Shown here: positions 1 through 15,200 of the stretch, piece by piece
Layout of the letters: every line of letters starts with the position of its first letter
Numbering within the stretch: the stretch's first letter is position 1
Assembly (NCBI GenBank): GCA_022494885.1
Contig: JAGVSM010002914.1
Location: 105,300-169,299 of the forward strand
Length of the DNA stretch: 64,000 nucleotides
From: Micrasema longulum
Lineage: Eukaryota > Arthropoda > Insecta > Trichoptera > Brachycentridae
Reading direction: 5' to 3'
Program-made: the position numbers and the translations under genes
Notes under the pieces: model-generated
Database searches by the model: none
Told to the model about the DNA's origin: nothing
Seen by the model: the letters and a program-made list of their open reading frames with translations, nothing else

Positions 1-124
1 GTCACCCCGTGGTCACGCTGCCACTGTCCCCATGTACCCCCTTTAAATCTTTGATTAAGACAAATTGTCACCGGCCTTAGAATAGACGTCCATCTAGTAA
101 TAAACACATTATTTAAGGATACAC

Positions 125-287
125 ATCCGTCGAAGTCTTCACCACACCACTGAAGCAGTTGCTTCAGTCTGGATTTATATTTCCCTATTGAAGATTGGGA
201 TTCCCCAATGAGGGCCGAGTAGGTGGAGAACACGACTCCCTTCTTCACATTTCCATTCACCGCAGATGATATTTTAGCATACTTAAA
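125..287 (-). CDS. sno: sno coding exon 10 (last in window)
   Basis: The acceptor is 'ctgtttcag' and the exon opens in phase 0 with FKYAKISS. It reads 54 codons through '[16 protein letters not shown]' and '[14 protein letters not shown]' plus one base, then a GTGTAT donor. In SBNO proteins the next residues form the DECH helicase box, so that motif must be in the next exon outside the window. A donor two bases further (GTATCC) is possible but breaks the expected phase. Confidence 0.9.
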
Positions 288-3200
288 CTGAAACAGATGA
301 GAGATATTTTGAGTACTTTTTTAAATATTATTTATTTCTTTTTTTATTAATTTATTATCATATTATATACGTATATGTTAGTTTGCCTTAGCACGGGTCT
401 TCCCCTACTAGGCTTTATATATAGTTGGATAATTTATATAGCGCCATTTTTGTGAAAATCACCTCAAGGGCGCTGACTGCTTTATAATATTATTAATAAA
501 AATTAACAAACTTGAAAATAGACGAACTATATCTGAATTATGCTATTTATATAAATTATTAAATAATAAAGTAGGTACTCTTTTAATCTACTCTCCAAAA
601 TTAATCTTAGTGTCCCCTTTCGCGTGACAAGAAATAAGCTTTTATTCCATCTGCCCGTCTGTAGGACTAACTATGCACAACACTCTTTCCTCTATCGTTC
701 TTGCTCTAACTATAAGGTTTTTTTTTCATCTATTGATGTATTTAACACGCCCCTTTATTTATTTATAAATAAATTAAGACTGACTTTTTCTGGCTGCGAT
801 AAGGTCCCACTTGCTATTTACTGATGTTCACACTTACACACACCTGAGCACTTACTCCCACATACACACCTATACACATAAACACACACTTATTTTGTAC
901 CACAATTTAGTATGTATGATTTTTATTTCGAAACTTCGCTGGTCTGTCATTAAACCGTATCTTTTTTATATTTATATATATATAATTCCTCTGTACGTGT
1001 GTGTGATGTCACCGTACTCCTCCTAAACCGCTTAACCGATTTACGTGCGGTTTTCAGAGAAACATAGATTTTTGCGCTGTGCGTGTTTGTAGATATTAAA
1101 ATCTTCAATCGAATATGTAAAAAAGAAGTTAGAAGCATAAATGTTTAATTCATCGATCTAACAGGGTTGCATTCGAGGAGATGGAAAGATGTTGTTTTTT
1201 TGTGTATAAAAAAAGTTTGTTTTTGAATGTTTACAAACAGCATTTGTTTTTTTTTTTTTAAATATAAATTTTATATTTGAAGCACTAACTTTGTGGTTAT
1301 TCATTATAATAAAATAAATAAAACGACTTTGTTTTAACCACAATTTTTTTTAGCACTAGGTTTTTAGCTTTGAAACCGGTCGGTGGAAAAAAATTAGTGG
1401 TTAAAAACAAAATTGTTTTATTTATTTTGTTCAAAATTTTTTATTTTTTTTAATTTTGCCGAGATAAGGCTCAACTAGATAGTGCGAAACTTCTAACGAG
1501 TGGAGACGATTCCTACTTATCACCCTGGCCAACTTCACGAGGAGCGATCATGGATCAAGTATTTTTAATTTAGTAATATAATGTACCTTATTGAGTGGAT
1601 GTACATCTATTTTAGAGGCGCCTATGTCTTTGAGATCTCTCTCTGCATCATACTTGAGATCATTAGATACGGATACCCAGATGGCTCTCTTCCTTCCCTT
1701 CAGATAATTTTCAAATATTATTCCGGCTATCGTTCTGCCTTTTCCCACTCCGGCACCATCGCCTGTAACCATAAGATTTATTGTATATAATATATAATAT
1801 AAACTAAATTGCAAGAACGAAGAACATCGACCGATCTTACGACTTTATATAAAATAATAAAACCAATGTTTGATACCCCTGATCTACTGAAATTGATTTC
1901 ATTCTATGTACCACCTAGATTAAGCAGAACATCTACAATATTTAATTGTCAAAATTCTCGAACGGTAGCTCAATATAACTCACCCATTGTTAGATTACAG
2001 AATACCGGGAATGAATATGCATCACATTTTGATATATTTAGTTTATCTCTGCCTAACTTAAAAAATAAAGTGACCAACATATTTTTATCAAAAAGAGCAA
2101 ATCATCTTCAGAAGATTGGGTTGGAATAGTTATAATTTGATTGATTAATGTATTTTGTTATTGTATAATTTCTTTAAAATATATACGTATTTCAAGTAAT
2201 TCATAATGTGTACAGTACATTAATATTTCATACTCGATTTTTTTTTTTTAATATTTTTATTTTTAAGCACTCTTTATACCACATATATGTAAATGGCAGA
2301 AATGCCGTATCTAAATAAATAAATAAATAAATAATATATAATAACAAATTTTAGCAATCTCGCCTCATTAAAAACCTTCCAGATACAATAATATGCACCA
2401 TGAAGAAAGAGTGAGTAATAAAATTAATTCAAAAGACGTTAAGGAATAATGTTGTGTACATAAAACCTCCAAAATACAAAAGTTTGATTTTTCCTTGTTC
2501 TTCAAAATTCCAAATCGTTTTTTTGGGTTAGTGACTTTTGCCTGAACGGCGACAATGTGAACCTATGTCCCAAAAGATAATAATATTGTTGGGTTTCAGA
2601 CGCAAGTTGGCAACTACAAATTTTCAAAAAATGGGATTTCTTCATAAATGGCATCAAATAATCTTTATCTAAAAAATAAATATCTCAAATTATATAGATA
2701 CAAAAAAGAATATTTTATAATATTCAGCTTGCAATTTTATTTGAATCGCTGATTTGGGATGAGATTTTAACTTTAAAAGTGCAATATCTCACAACTAGAA
2801 AAACATCGTTTTTGCAAAAAACTAGACGATTATGTAACTGCTGAAACTGATCGGTTTATTGAAAACATACTATGTTTTGTTTAAATTTATTTTAAGATTA
2901 TAGAGCCTTTAGTAGTGCACTTACCAATGAGGAAGCCAGCTCTGGATTTGTCAGGGAGCAGATGTGAGTGCGCTTGTGCCGCGTACACTACGGCCTCCAG
3001 CTGCAGAGCGCTGAGCCTACCCGTGTTGATCGTGTCATCGGGGAGGACCGTTCGGTACCAAACATCGGCGGCCTCGACTGAAGACAGCGACGCCGTCTCT
3101 ACCACGGGATCGGGGTGCTTCTTGCCCAGTTTTACTGGAATATTATACATCCATATATAAATAATTGACCGTCAATACTTTTTCTATGCAAAGGTAAATC

Positions 3201-6200
3201 AAAAGCATTTAAATTCTACAGAATGATAGTGATAAGGATGTCAAAGTCAACATGTATTAAAATGTACAAAAATGCATAAAGAAATTTGTTTTCTCACAGT
3301 TGAGTAACAAAATGAAATGTTTTTGTTTTGAAACTAGACATAGAAAAATATAGAATGTGGAGAAAAACAGTCTTAATACTCGTACTATACAAGAATTGTA
3401 AAATGAGTTACTCGAGGAAACAAAAGAAATAACCTAGGAATATTTCATTCCAATCTTAAAAAATATATTATCGGTGAATTTTGATATGACACGATAGCAT
3501 AAATAAATCAATTCTTATTACCAAACATATCATTCAGCAAGCAAGAAAAGAATTTTAGTTTAACCGTACTTTTTTACTGTCTGTTTCATATAAAATAATG
3601 ATAAAAAAATATTATTCAAATATATGTATCCGACCTCTCACTCGCTATATTAGAGACCCAATATTTGTTTGTAAATAAGGTCACATCCTGTCAGTCATTA
3701 GTGATGAGAATTCTAAAGAAATATTGTATGATTTTCATAAATAGACACAAGGTAAGAATGAAAGAATCAGAATTTTTCCATTCATAAATTAATCATTTAT
3801 TCATATTTCCTCTGAATCTTGAATCGATAATTTAGTTTGAGAAAGGTTCGTAAGTTATACTTGTATCTATTATTGTAATAATAAGCTACTCTTCCTTAAG
3901 AGAATTTTCAATGAAAAGTTAAAACAAAACGTCTTGACTTAGTCCAGTGATTGGATTAAGAAATTGTATCTGTTTATCTGGTAAATTTTTAGTTGATTTA
4001 CGATACAAAGCACCTATCAATCAAGTTCAGGAATGGAAACTAAACTAAGGCATTAGTACGGAAAAAAGTATTTACAATAATTTATTTTTTTAAATACCAA
4101 TTTTATTTACAATTCAATAACTATTTATTGAACGGTAAGCAAAATAAAAACGGAAAAACTAACATTTTGAAGGCATGTAGTCGGCGTAGGTTTCCGCTAC
4201 ACCCATTTCTTCATCATCTACCTCTTCTTCTTCACCGACCATCTGAGGGAAAAAAAGACATAATTTTAATCAACACTGCTTTGAGTATGTCAAAATCTTT
4301 ACTTGGTAGTTAATAAAACTCTCGGGGGATTTTATGAAGACATATAAATACATGGCAACAGAGGAAACATTGGTCTCAAATTTTTCAGGCATTTTCTGGT
4401 AATTAAGTGGAAGAATTTTACCTGCATCAAAAACTCTTTTTCTCCCTATACTTCAGGTGCCAGTTAAGAAACAGTGAAATATAGACCTCCCGGGAATCAA
4501 ACATGGTGGGCTAACACGCCAACCGCTAAACTATGAGGTTGACTTATCTCCACTATATTTCTTTTCCGGAATTCCCACCCGAGTAATCATCAAATCAAAA
4601 ACGCTCGTCCAGGATTCTGGTTCTATTCCACACACGAAACTGTATTATTCATCCGCCCGGACACAAATAAAAACACTATTGAACTAGCCAATATCATGTC
4701 AGCCCCGAAAATAGCAATATTTATTTTAATTGACATAAATGGAATAAATAAAAGACCACACAAAATTCAAAATTATTATTTTAAAAATACAATTGTGTAA
4801 CTATAACAATAGTAAGCAAGTAAATATACATAAGTTCTTTTTTAAATATATAATAAAACATTTTCAAACATTGAGAAATGTCTAAGAATTATATTGTAAG
4901 TTAAAAATGAGATTCAACTCGATTTATAATTGGTCCAGAACCAAATATATTAGTCTTATCTTAATACTCATTACCATATCTATGGAGTCCGGGGATAGGC
5001 GAGTACATGTGATAGTTGGTTATAGAGCTCGTGAAATAAAAAGGAGATCTACGGTGGGTATGTCAGCCGGGTACATGGATACACACCAACTCCAGTAAAT
5101 CTTGACAGTCAATAAATGTGTTGATTACTTTATAAGGAGTAAAAGGTATGTTAAACTTTGTCTATCTTAAGATTGTAAAACAATATTTTCCCAAGTTGTA
5201 AGTTACCTTTTGCTGTTCTCCCCACATACTGGAGACCGGCATCCCCCCCTGGCCTCCCCAGCCCGCCCCCATTCCCCCCAGCATGCCCGCCAGGGGTCCT
5301 CCCATGCCCCCGGCCAGGATCTGGTTCAAGTTCTGCAGCAAGAAAGGGTTCATTGTAAGCCCCATTCCCGCCATCTCCACTGGAAGGGAAATAAGACGAT
5401 AAGATAACTGGCATATTTGATGAGATTAAATCGTAGATAACCATGAAAAATTGCATAGATCAACCAGAGAAAGTACTAATACATAAACATCACTAAAATG
5501 TTCCAATAATGAAGAGGAAACTCTTTCTCTTAGATGCAATTTGACACACATATATAACAAGCACTAATCTACGCGCATAAACTAATGTGGAAACACTAAT
5601 ATTTTTCATTATTTATTGTGTAAAATAACATACACAGTATGCCTCGTTTTATACTAAAATTTTATAATATTACTAATCATGTACACTATTTGATTTACAA
5701 ATAAAACGAGACAAAAATTCAATCAGGCTGTCAATAAAATTTTTATGTTTGAGCATGCAGTGAATGAATTAAATGTGAAAATAAGCACATAAAACACAGT
5801 GATATGTTAGAAACACAATATTTAACAACACAGAATTTTATTTTGACTAACAAAAGCATACAAAAAAAATGCATCAAGCAAAAAATAAATAGATGTGTGC
5901 GAACACTAAAATGTGTGGAATGTAAATTAAACAGTTGATACAACTAGTCAAGCAACAATTAATGAGTAATAAATAACAGTCTTTCTTTAAATGTCACACT
6001 TCTCAATGCTCTAAGCACTACATTACAATCAGACACAAATATCTCATCACCTCAATACTAAAAAATAGTAAACGAACTGTAATACTGTGTACTGAGTGTA
6101 AATAAAAAAAATTGTGTTTTAAAAATGCATATGTTTATTCAGATTAAGTATTTCATACTACATTGTACAATTCGCACAATGCTTCAATCAAATTTCCAAA

Positions 6201-9200
6201 CATTTCGCACATTATATAATAAATAAATGATACAAAAAATATTTTAAGCAAAACTTGCAGCATACGTATTGTTACAAGTTAAAAGTTTGTGTTAAACTTC
6301 GAAAGCATGTTTTACAGCTACTGTATTCGTCGAACTGGGCTGAAAAAACTATATTACAAAATAGAGGCGAAAGTTTGAGTTTTGCTAATTAAAAAATGAG
6401 ATATTATAGGAATTAGCAGAGCATCAGTATTGGCAAAATGTGTGAATCATTTAGATACGAAATTTCAAAACTATTCACATATTTTACACATTTAACTTAT
6501 CGTTTTAATTTAATTTTCTTTGTTGACCATCAGGCATTTTCTCCTAAGGATGCATCTTCAAAAACAGGTGCCTTGACTGAGTATATTTTAGATTTGTACC
6601 TTAATAATAATTAACAAAAAATAAGTACCTTAGAGTCGAAACTCACATTTGGAAATTTTGCATAAATATAAAAAAATGTGTAACCTATTCTATGTAACTT
6701 TTCATCTACCAACCTTTTTTGGAGTCGAAACTTAACTCAAATTCCTTATATTTTTAATGAACTCGACGTAACACTTATTTTTTAGTGAGAGGGTTGTCTT
6801 AAGTGTTACTTCACCTTATTTATTTAAAATATTATATTTGAGTTCTAATAAATAATTAGGCTTTGACTTTATATTTTAATCATTTATTGTATTTTTACCT
6901 CTATTTGTGTTAATGTAAGAACATTTTTTATGCCAATTTGTACCTTGTATGATTTTGAAATAAATTAATGAGTGAGAAAAGGCAGAGGTATTTGCAATTT
7001 TTCTACACTTATTTTTTTTAAATAAAATGCGCGTTTTCATTCTAGGTTTAATCAAAAGACATCTTCCAAAAAATGGATTTTTAACAGCTACGGAAACTAA
7101 GGATAAATATAATTCTATAAAACTGACTACACGAATACGGCTTTGTAGTAAGGTAAAAGCTCAGCGTGCGTAACTCACTCTGGGCGAGCAGAGAGGCGGC
7201 GTTGTACGCAGCGGCGGTGGGGCTCGGCTGCATGGAGGCTGCGCCCTTGTGCATCATAGTGCCCCGCATGGAGGGCGGGACTCCGCTGGTCGGAGGCAGG
7301 TAGCCCATCATCCCGGCTCCCATAGCGGCTGACACATACACACATTGTTACATCCCTATCCGCATTTTCCACTACTCGACACTATTCGAAGGACGAGTCT
7401 AAAAATATTTTATCTGAAGAGACGGAGAAATTTTAGACAAAGAATCTCATGTACTTATATTCGAGTATATGTTTCATCATCATAATGATCATTCCCTTTC
7501 CGAACCTAATAGTGCATAGGACACTCCATTGGTACACCGATCGCAGTGTATCTTTATCATTTTTGTTGCATGAAGGTAAGATGATCAGTCTTACGCTTCA
7601 GGTACCAACCAGTCCAGGGACTATGAAATATTCTATGTTTATAGGTTTACGGGTTTTTTTTCACCACAAAAGGCCAGGTGGCCCCAGGCTTGAGAAAAAT
7701 CACATTCTAATTTTTGTTCTCACCGGGAATCGAACCCGGACTTAACCACTACACCACGGGGGCCACGTGTTAATAGTAGGTTAAATAATATAGAAGAATT
7801 CATCAACATTAATTTAAATTTCCTTCACAAAAATCAATAGAATTATAATATTTAAAGGGTACGCGGATAAAACAGGCGCATTATTGCATTTTCAAAATTT
7901 TTGAGATATTCAAAAAAGGAGTTTATTTTTTAATATAAAGTACACGATTTTTATTATTTTTTTCTGTGATTGTATGTAAAAATATATATTACATTAATCG
8001 AAAACCTATTTTATTAAATCCGTGAACCCGGTGTATCACAAATCAGGTTTTTATTCTATTTTTTGTTTTCTCCTGTAAACTTAGTTATTTGTTAAATTAC
8101 CCTTTATTTGAATTCCAAACATTAAACTGAATATAGTTGTTTCATCATGAGCAGAAAAATGAATGGAGCAAAGTGTATATACTTCCATATCCCTTTCTCA
8201 GAAAAACTGTCTGTCTCTTATAGATACATAATTTTCTTAGCTATAGCACTATTGAAAAAAAAAACTTAAGAATTACAAAACTTTAAATATATATACAGGG
8301 TGTTCTTTAAACCCTGTCACATCCGAAACCACGATGATCAGTATGAGCAAGAAGACATATTGGCACATTAAAATAAATTTTCAGAACAAATAAAGTTTAA
8401 AAAAATAAAATATTTAAAAAAACAAATAGTTGCTAAATTCTGCAGAAGAGAAACGAGGGGGAAGAGGGGAGTCTGACACACCGTTAACCGCGCGTCCGCG
8501 CCCCCCTCGCTTCTCCCCTGCAGAAGTTAGCAACCATTTGTTCTTTTTGATATTTAATTTTTACAAATTTTCTTCGTTCTAAATATTTTTTCAAATATGC
8601 CAATATGTATTGTTGCCCATACTGATCATCGTGGTTTCGGATGTGACAGGGTTTAAAGAACACTCTGTATATATATTTAACTTAAGGACCATTTTTTATT
8701 TATTTTATATAAAATTTAACTGTATAACATTGTTCACATGTTTCAACTTCATTTTATTTAAATGTATAGAAAATAAAAATATCTTTAAATGTGTTAAAAT
8801 ACATACAATTGAACACAACTTGAGATCCCAAAAAGGTTACTTTAAAATTTGCCGCTAAAAACAGAAGTTGTGATTTCATATAACTAATAATATGCCTAAA
8901 GTGTCATGTTACATTAAAATAAATTGTTTTTAGGGATGATTGTAATTGTTATTCTTTTTAGAGAGTAAATGTGTTTTTTGTTGGCATGTTGTGATGTTGT
9001 GGATTCTGCACCGAATTTGACGTCAATAAGATAGATATTTATTTTAAACTTTTTGTCCAAAAATGAACATTAGTGGGCTTACTGCCATAAGCAATATCTT
9101 CCAACAAACCGGCATAACTAGGTCAAAATTTGTAATTTACAAGGCAAGATTTAGAGGCAGTACGCCCGTATTATGGCTATACTCTGTATCTTTAGATACC

Positions 9201-12200
9201 GCATTTTGGCTTAACAACGCTCAATCAATTCCATTTGTTGACTTATATCATGTTTACTAACTCATATTTTTTTAATTTATTTACTTCCCAAGGAATTGCC
9301 GAAAAACATTTTTTTTAAATGCTCCGCGAGAATGTTTTTCTTTAAATTTTATTAAAAATACAAAATATTTTTTTTATTCCTTTATTTTAAAAATAATGTT
9401 TTGAACCATGGGTCAATCTAACTACTTACCAAATTTACAATTATTTCTACCATTAGTTTGCGAAGAACATAACAAAATGTCTTAAGAACTTTAAAAACAT
9501 TTACCTCAATCAAAACCAGCTTTTTTAAGATACAGCATATTGCCATAACACGGGAGAGTAGAATCTATTATAACTCGTTTTACATATTTAGTAATTGGTT
9601 TGAGTCAGCAGTGAATGTGTTAGAATAAGATTGATTAGTATAACATTTTAATCAGAATCTTATCTAAGATATCTAAGAGGTATACATATAATTATAAATG
9701 AGGTAAATTAATAAAGAACACAGATTTTTTTATATAATATATGAAACACCACCAGATATTGTTTTATATTACGAGAAGCTTATTTTGCATATGAAAAAAA
9801 ATTATATTAACAAGGGTAAGCAATAAGATACATGTAAATATTCCTCAAAAGGTGGAAGGATTATTTCTCCGCTAAATTGTTAAATATTCTTCCCTAAAAC
9901 ATAAATTAAGTATAGCAAAAAAAAACTTTTTAAAAAAGAAATAAAAATATGTTTTGAAATAGTTTGTGGTCGCGTGGACTCGCGGATCAAAGGTCCGAGA
10001 TTCAAATCTGACTCTACCACAACTCGGTTCCTATGTTCCAGCACACATTTTATATTCGCTGCTTTTATAATATATATTTGGGTGAAAAATGATAACTAAA
10101 ATATTTCTTTATTAAAAAAAAAAAGAGGCTGCATTTACGAGTGACATGTGAACAAAAAATAACACTACAGTAAAAACGTCTAAATCACAAGTAACATATT
10201 AATACATGAACAAAACAAAAAAAAAATAACACGGTACATTCCTCTAAGAACAGTTCATCATAGTGAGAAGGGATTAAATCGATTATTTTAAATATATTTT
10301 AAAAACATAATTATTATAATGATGTACATTGAGTGTTTAGGATCTAATTAAATTATTGTTAAATCATAGGAGGATGCCGAATGGATATTGACGTTAGTGA
10401 GCGGAACAAATTCAGAGCCCTGGAAAAGCAAGTGATTATTTAATGACATGATACTTATTTTATCAGACCCACCTTCACCCGTTTAAAGCCACTACTTCAT
10501 ATACAATAAATAATAATTTACCATTTAAGATTGGAATAAATAACATGAAAAACGTTATTTAGTTCCAAGTATCAAGAAGTAGCAATTTGTTAATAAAATG
10601 AAAATACACTAAAGAGTAAAATTTACACCTAGTTAATCGATAATACCTTTTTACTTTACAGTATCAAAATTTTTACTAAACTAGAAAATACACCTTATAA
10701 TATTATTATTTATGTTATTGGAAATTTTCATCTAAGCTATACCTAAACAATAGGGTCATGAATAACATAAAAAATATGTCAAATATTTAGAGTGGATTTT
10801 AATGATTCTAATGATATAGCTATCAAATGTATAAAAATCGAGTTTTCATGAATAATTTTCAGGTTTAAAAACGAATACATGCAAAACAGCTGGCAGTTCA
10901 CATCACACGTGATGCCCGCCGAGTGCACTCACAAACATTTTGTACAAGTATGACGAGGTAGTGTAATACGTGTAGTTTGTCATATAGGCTGAGAAACGTC
11001 TCATTTTCAGGTAATTTAAAATATGCATATTTTAATCCATTGTACGAAATTTATCCGATGTCACACGGAAAAAATAATACCATCACTATTGTAATTTTTT
11101 TGTTTATTTAAAAATAATAATACTAAAAATATATGAAAAGACCTTATTTTTTTCAATTTTCCACCCAATGAAATCTAAGATTTTTCATAACAATTAATAC
11201 AATTATTAAAAAAACATTATATTCATTTAATATTTTTTTTATACATCAAATGATTTGAACGGGCATATTCAGCTTTTAAATCCAATTATGAGCTAAACAT
11301 TTATTTTACAACCCATATATAAAACATCCGCATGCAAAAGATCCATTAGTGGTTAATAATATTATTTTTGTCACCAAATAGTAATGGCTGAAGATAGTAA
11401 CATGAATATGAGAGATGAAATTGCGTTCATAATACAAATACATAGTAAGCATAGTTATAAAAATAAATGTTTGTGGACAGGCTGGATTTTCTCCCTAAGG
11501 AGTTGAGGAAATGTGGATGTTTAAATATACGCAGAATGATGAATGTTACACAGTGTATGAAATGGCCACTTAAACCAGCCAATGACAGATCATAAGCCCT
11601 GTAAATGCCTAGACTTCCATGGTCCCTTCTCAAAGATGTTTTCCCTCCCTGTCATAACAAATTTAGGTTATAACAATGGTTGATTATTTGTAAATTATTT
11701 AAATTAAATTATTAAATATATTTACAATGGCAAATCAGCTAATGAGTCATAGTGTTAAAATTAACCAATGAAGTTGTAACAAATAATTTAGATTGGGTAC
11801 TTTCCTACGACTACATTATTGTAAAATAATATACTTTGAATTTTTTTTTTAAATGGCGCTGTTTAACATATTTTAGTTTTTAATCGGTGCAACAAAATTT
11901 TATCATATTTTAACTATTACAAAACTACAGTTTCAGGAGAGTACTCTCCGTCAAAGGTGTTACAAGTGCTGAATGAAAATTCAATTAATAAAACAAGAAT
12001 TTCAGAACATGAAGAATTTTAGAACATTAAAACCAGACAGTGATCCCGTGGTAGTCACGAGGACTCGCGGATCAGAGATCCGAGGTTCGAACCCCGCTTG
12101 AATCCCGTTTTCTGGCAGTTATTTACAACTCTTTAAAATTGGCCCCGAAAATAAAATATTTAGTGACCGCTGTGGATAAATCTTCTGTCAAAAATAAATA

Positions 12201-15200
12201 AAAAATATTTAGAATATGCATTTAGGCTACCCATTTAGTGTAATGGCTAAGACTTTTTGGTTTTAATTTTAACTTTTGATTTCAACTCTTAATTTATACT
12301 TATTCATATGTACATCTACTACCTGCATCTAATGAATTATTGTTGGTTGTGAATTTTTACAAAGAAATATAAATGTTCATGGAAGCAGAGAGAGAGGGAG
12401 GAAAGTAGAGTTGGAGCTATACAATGTCTTCTCCCTTTTATGTACTTTTTATTTAATATTCATATTTTTACTTTTTTAGAATTTAATTATTTTTCCCCTC
12501 TCCTCCTGCATCCATAATAAATTAGTGTGAAATCTGTAATTGGTCTTACTTTTTTTAATTGTTCTTTTGTACCTTGTTTTATATAAAGACTGTATGATTT
12601 CCTTAATAAATAAAATAAAATTAATAAGATGCTTGCTTCAAGCACATGTATTCCGAGTTCGATTCTCAGTGTAACTACAATATTATTTTCTCTAGTCTGG
12701 GTGTTTTGTGTTATGTATAATTTATCGCTGTTATTGTGGACCTCGTGGTCTGTTATGAGGAAATGAAAAAATCCACAAACATCAGCTTAGTGAGAGGCCA
12801 TAAGGGTAATAATTTCTGAGAGGAAGTTGATAAAATACATACCGGACTTCCATTTCACCATGTTTTTTAACACAGGGAAAAAAACTGAAAACAATTTTTC
12901 ATACATTAATTGAACAATGCGTAAGAGTAATCCTATTTGTCCTATTTTAACTATAACCTCCGGTTCGCGCGTAACTGTGCTGGAGAAAGGTTGCGCGTGG
13001 GATTTGCCATAATGTATTAATGAATGAATATCAAACCAATCGCAAATCACTTCAATTAACAATATATATGTATATTTTTTTTCATTTGTTTTTAATTCAT
13101 TATTAAAAAGATCAGTTAACTTATAGCTGATTTCATAAAATAAAAAATTAGGGACAGATTATGTAGATTGGTCGCAGGATTCAAATGGCTAAAGAAGCAA
13201 TGAACCATTTGGAGAAGATTTGGCTAGATCGAGGTATATCAATAAACACAAAAAAGCGGTTGATGGAAGCCCTGGTATTTTTCGTTTTCCTATATGGGGC
13301 TGAAACGTGGACAATACATGCATACGAGAAGTAGAGGATCGATGCATTCGAGATGTGGTGTTGGAGAAGGCTGCTGCATGTGCCTTGGACAGCCAGAAGG
13401 ACGAATGCATCGATACTGGAAGAGCTCCATATTACAACTCGTCTGTCAGTGGTGTGTTTGAGAAGGATACTGTCTTTCTTTGGGTATATTGCTAGACGTG
13501 AGCCAGACAATCTAGAAAGGGAAATAATGTCTGGCCGAGTTGAAGGTAGGAGAAGCCGGGGTATAATCCCATATAGATGGACTGACATACTGACAATAAA
13601 GGTGGCTACGGGGCTAAAATTTGATGAGTCAGTTCGTCGGGCTGAGGACAGACTGGAGTGAAACAGACTAATCAGAAGTGTTCATGGTGATCAGGATCCT
13701 CAGCATTAAGGGACCGATTTGGAAGAGAGATGTAGCAAAATTTTTAGGAAAGCATTGATACCATCAAATCTATGGGCCAGAATGGTTTTTTTTTTCAAAT
13801 TGGAGTTGTTTATTATGTACAAGGCTTTTACCAAAATCCAAAAGAAGTTTCTGAGATATCTCTGCATGAGAGAGTACGAGTATTATCCTCGGCTCTACCC
13901 GACTGAGTTTCTTCAGGGTATGCTTGGCTACAACAGCTTAGAGACTAGAAGGAATGTGTATTTGACTGGAATTTTTATCAATTATTGCGCGGTATGGTCG
14001 ATAATTCTGAGATTATGGTGAGCATTGGTTTGTATGTTCCTGATAATTATCTAAGACAGCGTCAGCATAGATTGTTTCATATTCCATAGGACCAACCTAC
14101 CGATGATTATGCCTGTTGGAAGGGCTACTGCTATGCTGAACAACATCGCTCTGGATGTTGATCTGTTTCATGTATCCAAACGGATTTTCCAGAGCAGGCT
14201 TCTCCTACTATTTTTAAGAGTTTCTTTATGTATTTTTTTATTTTTATAATATGTATGTCTTGAACTTTAGTTTGTAAAGTATATGTTATTTTAAATAAAT
14301 TAGTTGAATTGAATACTGAATTTTTTTATTTTTTTAATACTGCTAAAGTTCCTTCTAACTGCTCTAACAATTGTGTGAGGGTCTGTCGGGATAGTTGGCT
14401 GTGGCCTTGTTAAGGAAACTATGAGCAAACTGTGCATGCTATCCACCATTATTCGTTATTTTAGCATATTTTTTACTGTTCTTTTTTGCATGGAACGTGT
14501 TCGCAAAACATTTTTTTTTTTTAAACAGATACATATTACTTATTGTTAGTTGTGATTTTATAAGAGGACTTAAATAAATAATTATAATGAAATGACTTAC
14601 CTTGATTCATTCTGACCATTTCATATCCGGGAGTGACATTTCCCTTAGTGACAAGTCCTCCCGGTATTTTAAAGTTTTTATTTATTGGCATACCAACTGG
14701 TAAGTTACCTAAAAAAATAATTCAGGATATGAGGCATGAAAAAGACAATGTCGGTGATCCAATCACAAAGTATTTCTATAATTTATTTGTTAGGTGAAGG
14801 GAAGAGGAAGTCCTCTTAAGCTCTGGGAATTAAGAAATATTTAAATTAACAAACAAACATTTGATTATATTTTAATCGATTCCGAGACCTCTTTGCAGGG
14901 TAGGCAAATGCGCTGACCAACTAGGCCACAGAGTAGATAACAACATTAATTTGTCATAAATAGTAGGATTCTTGTTTTGTTGAACTTATAGCACATCCGA
15001 TAAGATAGTCATAACTCGAAAAGGTACAATTTCCAAGAGAACGTGTCTTAATGCCATGTTTTTTCACTGAGGTTTTTTGTTTTTCTTTTCACCCTTTAAA
15101 GCAATGCTAGTTTGTCTTAAAAAATGCTGTTACATTTTTAACTCTGCCTTCCCGTTGATGTGTAACTAGTACACATTGCATTTAATAACTTTAATATCTC

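Noticed and set aside
5151..5456. 101-codon frame over sno exon 6
   Set aside because: Reads through both splice sites and breaks the phase; the in-phase Gly/Met-rich reading is preferred.
7175..7372. Alternative frame over sno exon 5
   Set aside because: Only the other frame keeps the splice phase between exons 4 and 6; this one is a shadow with reading into the intron.
13181..13588. 135-codon minus-strand frame
   Set aside because: It lies opposite a clear RTE-like ORF2 C-terminus on the plus strand and has no recognisable sequence; a shadow.
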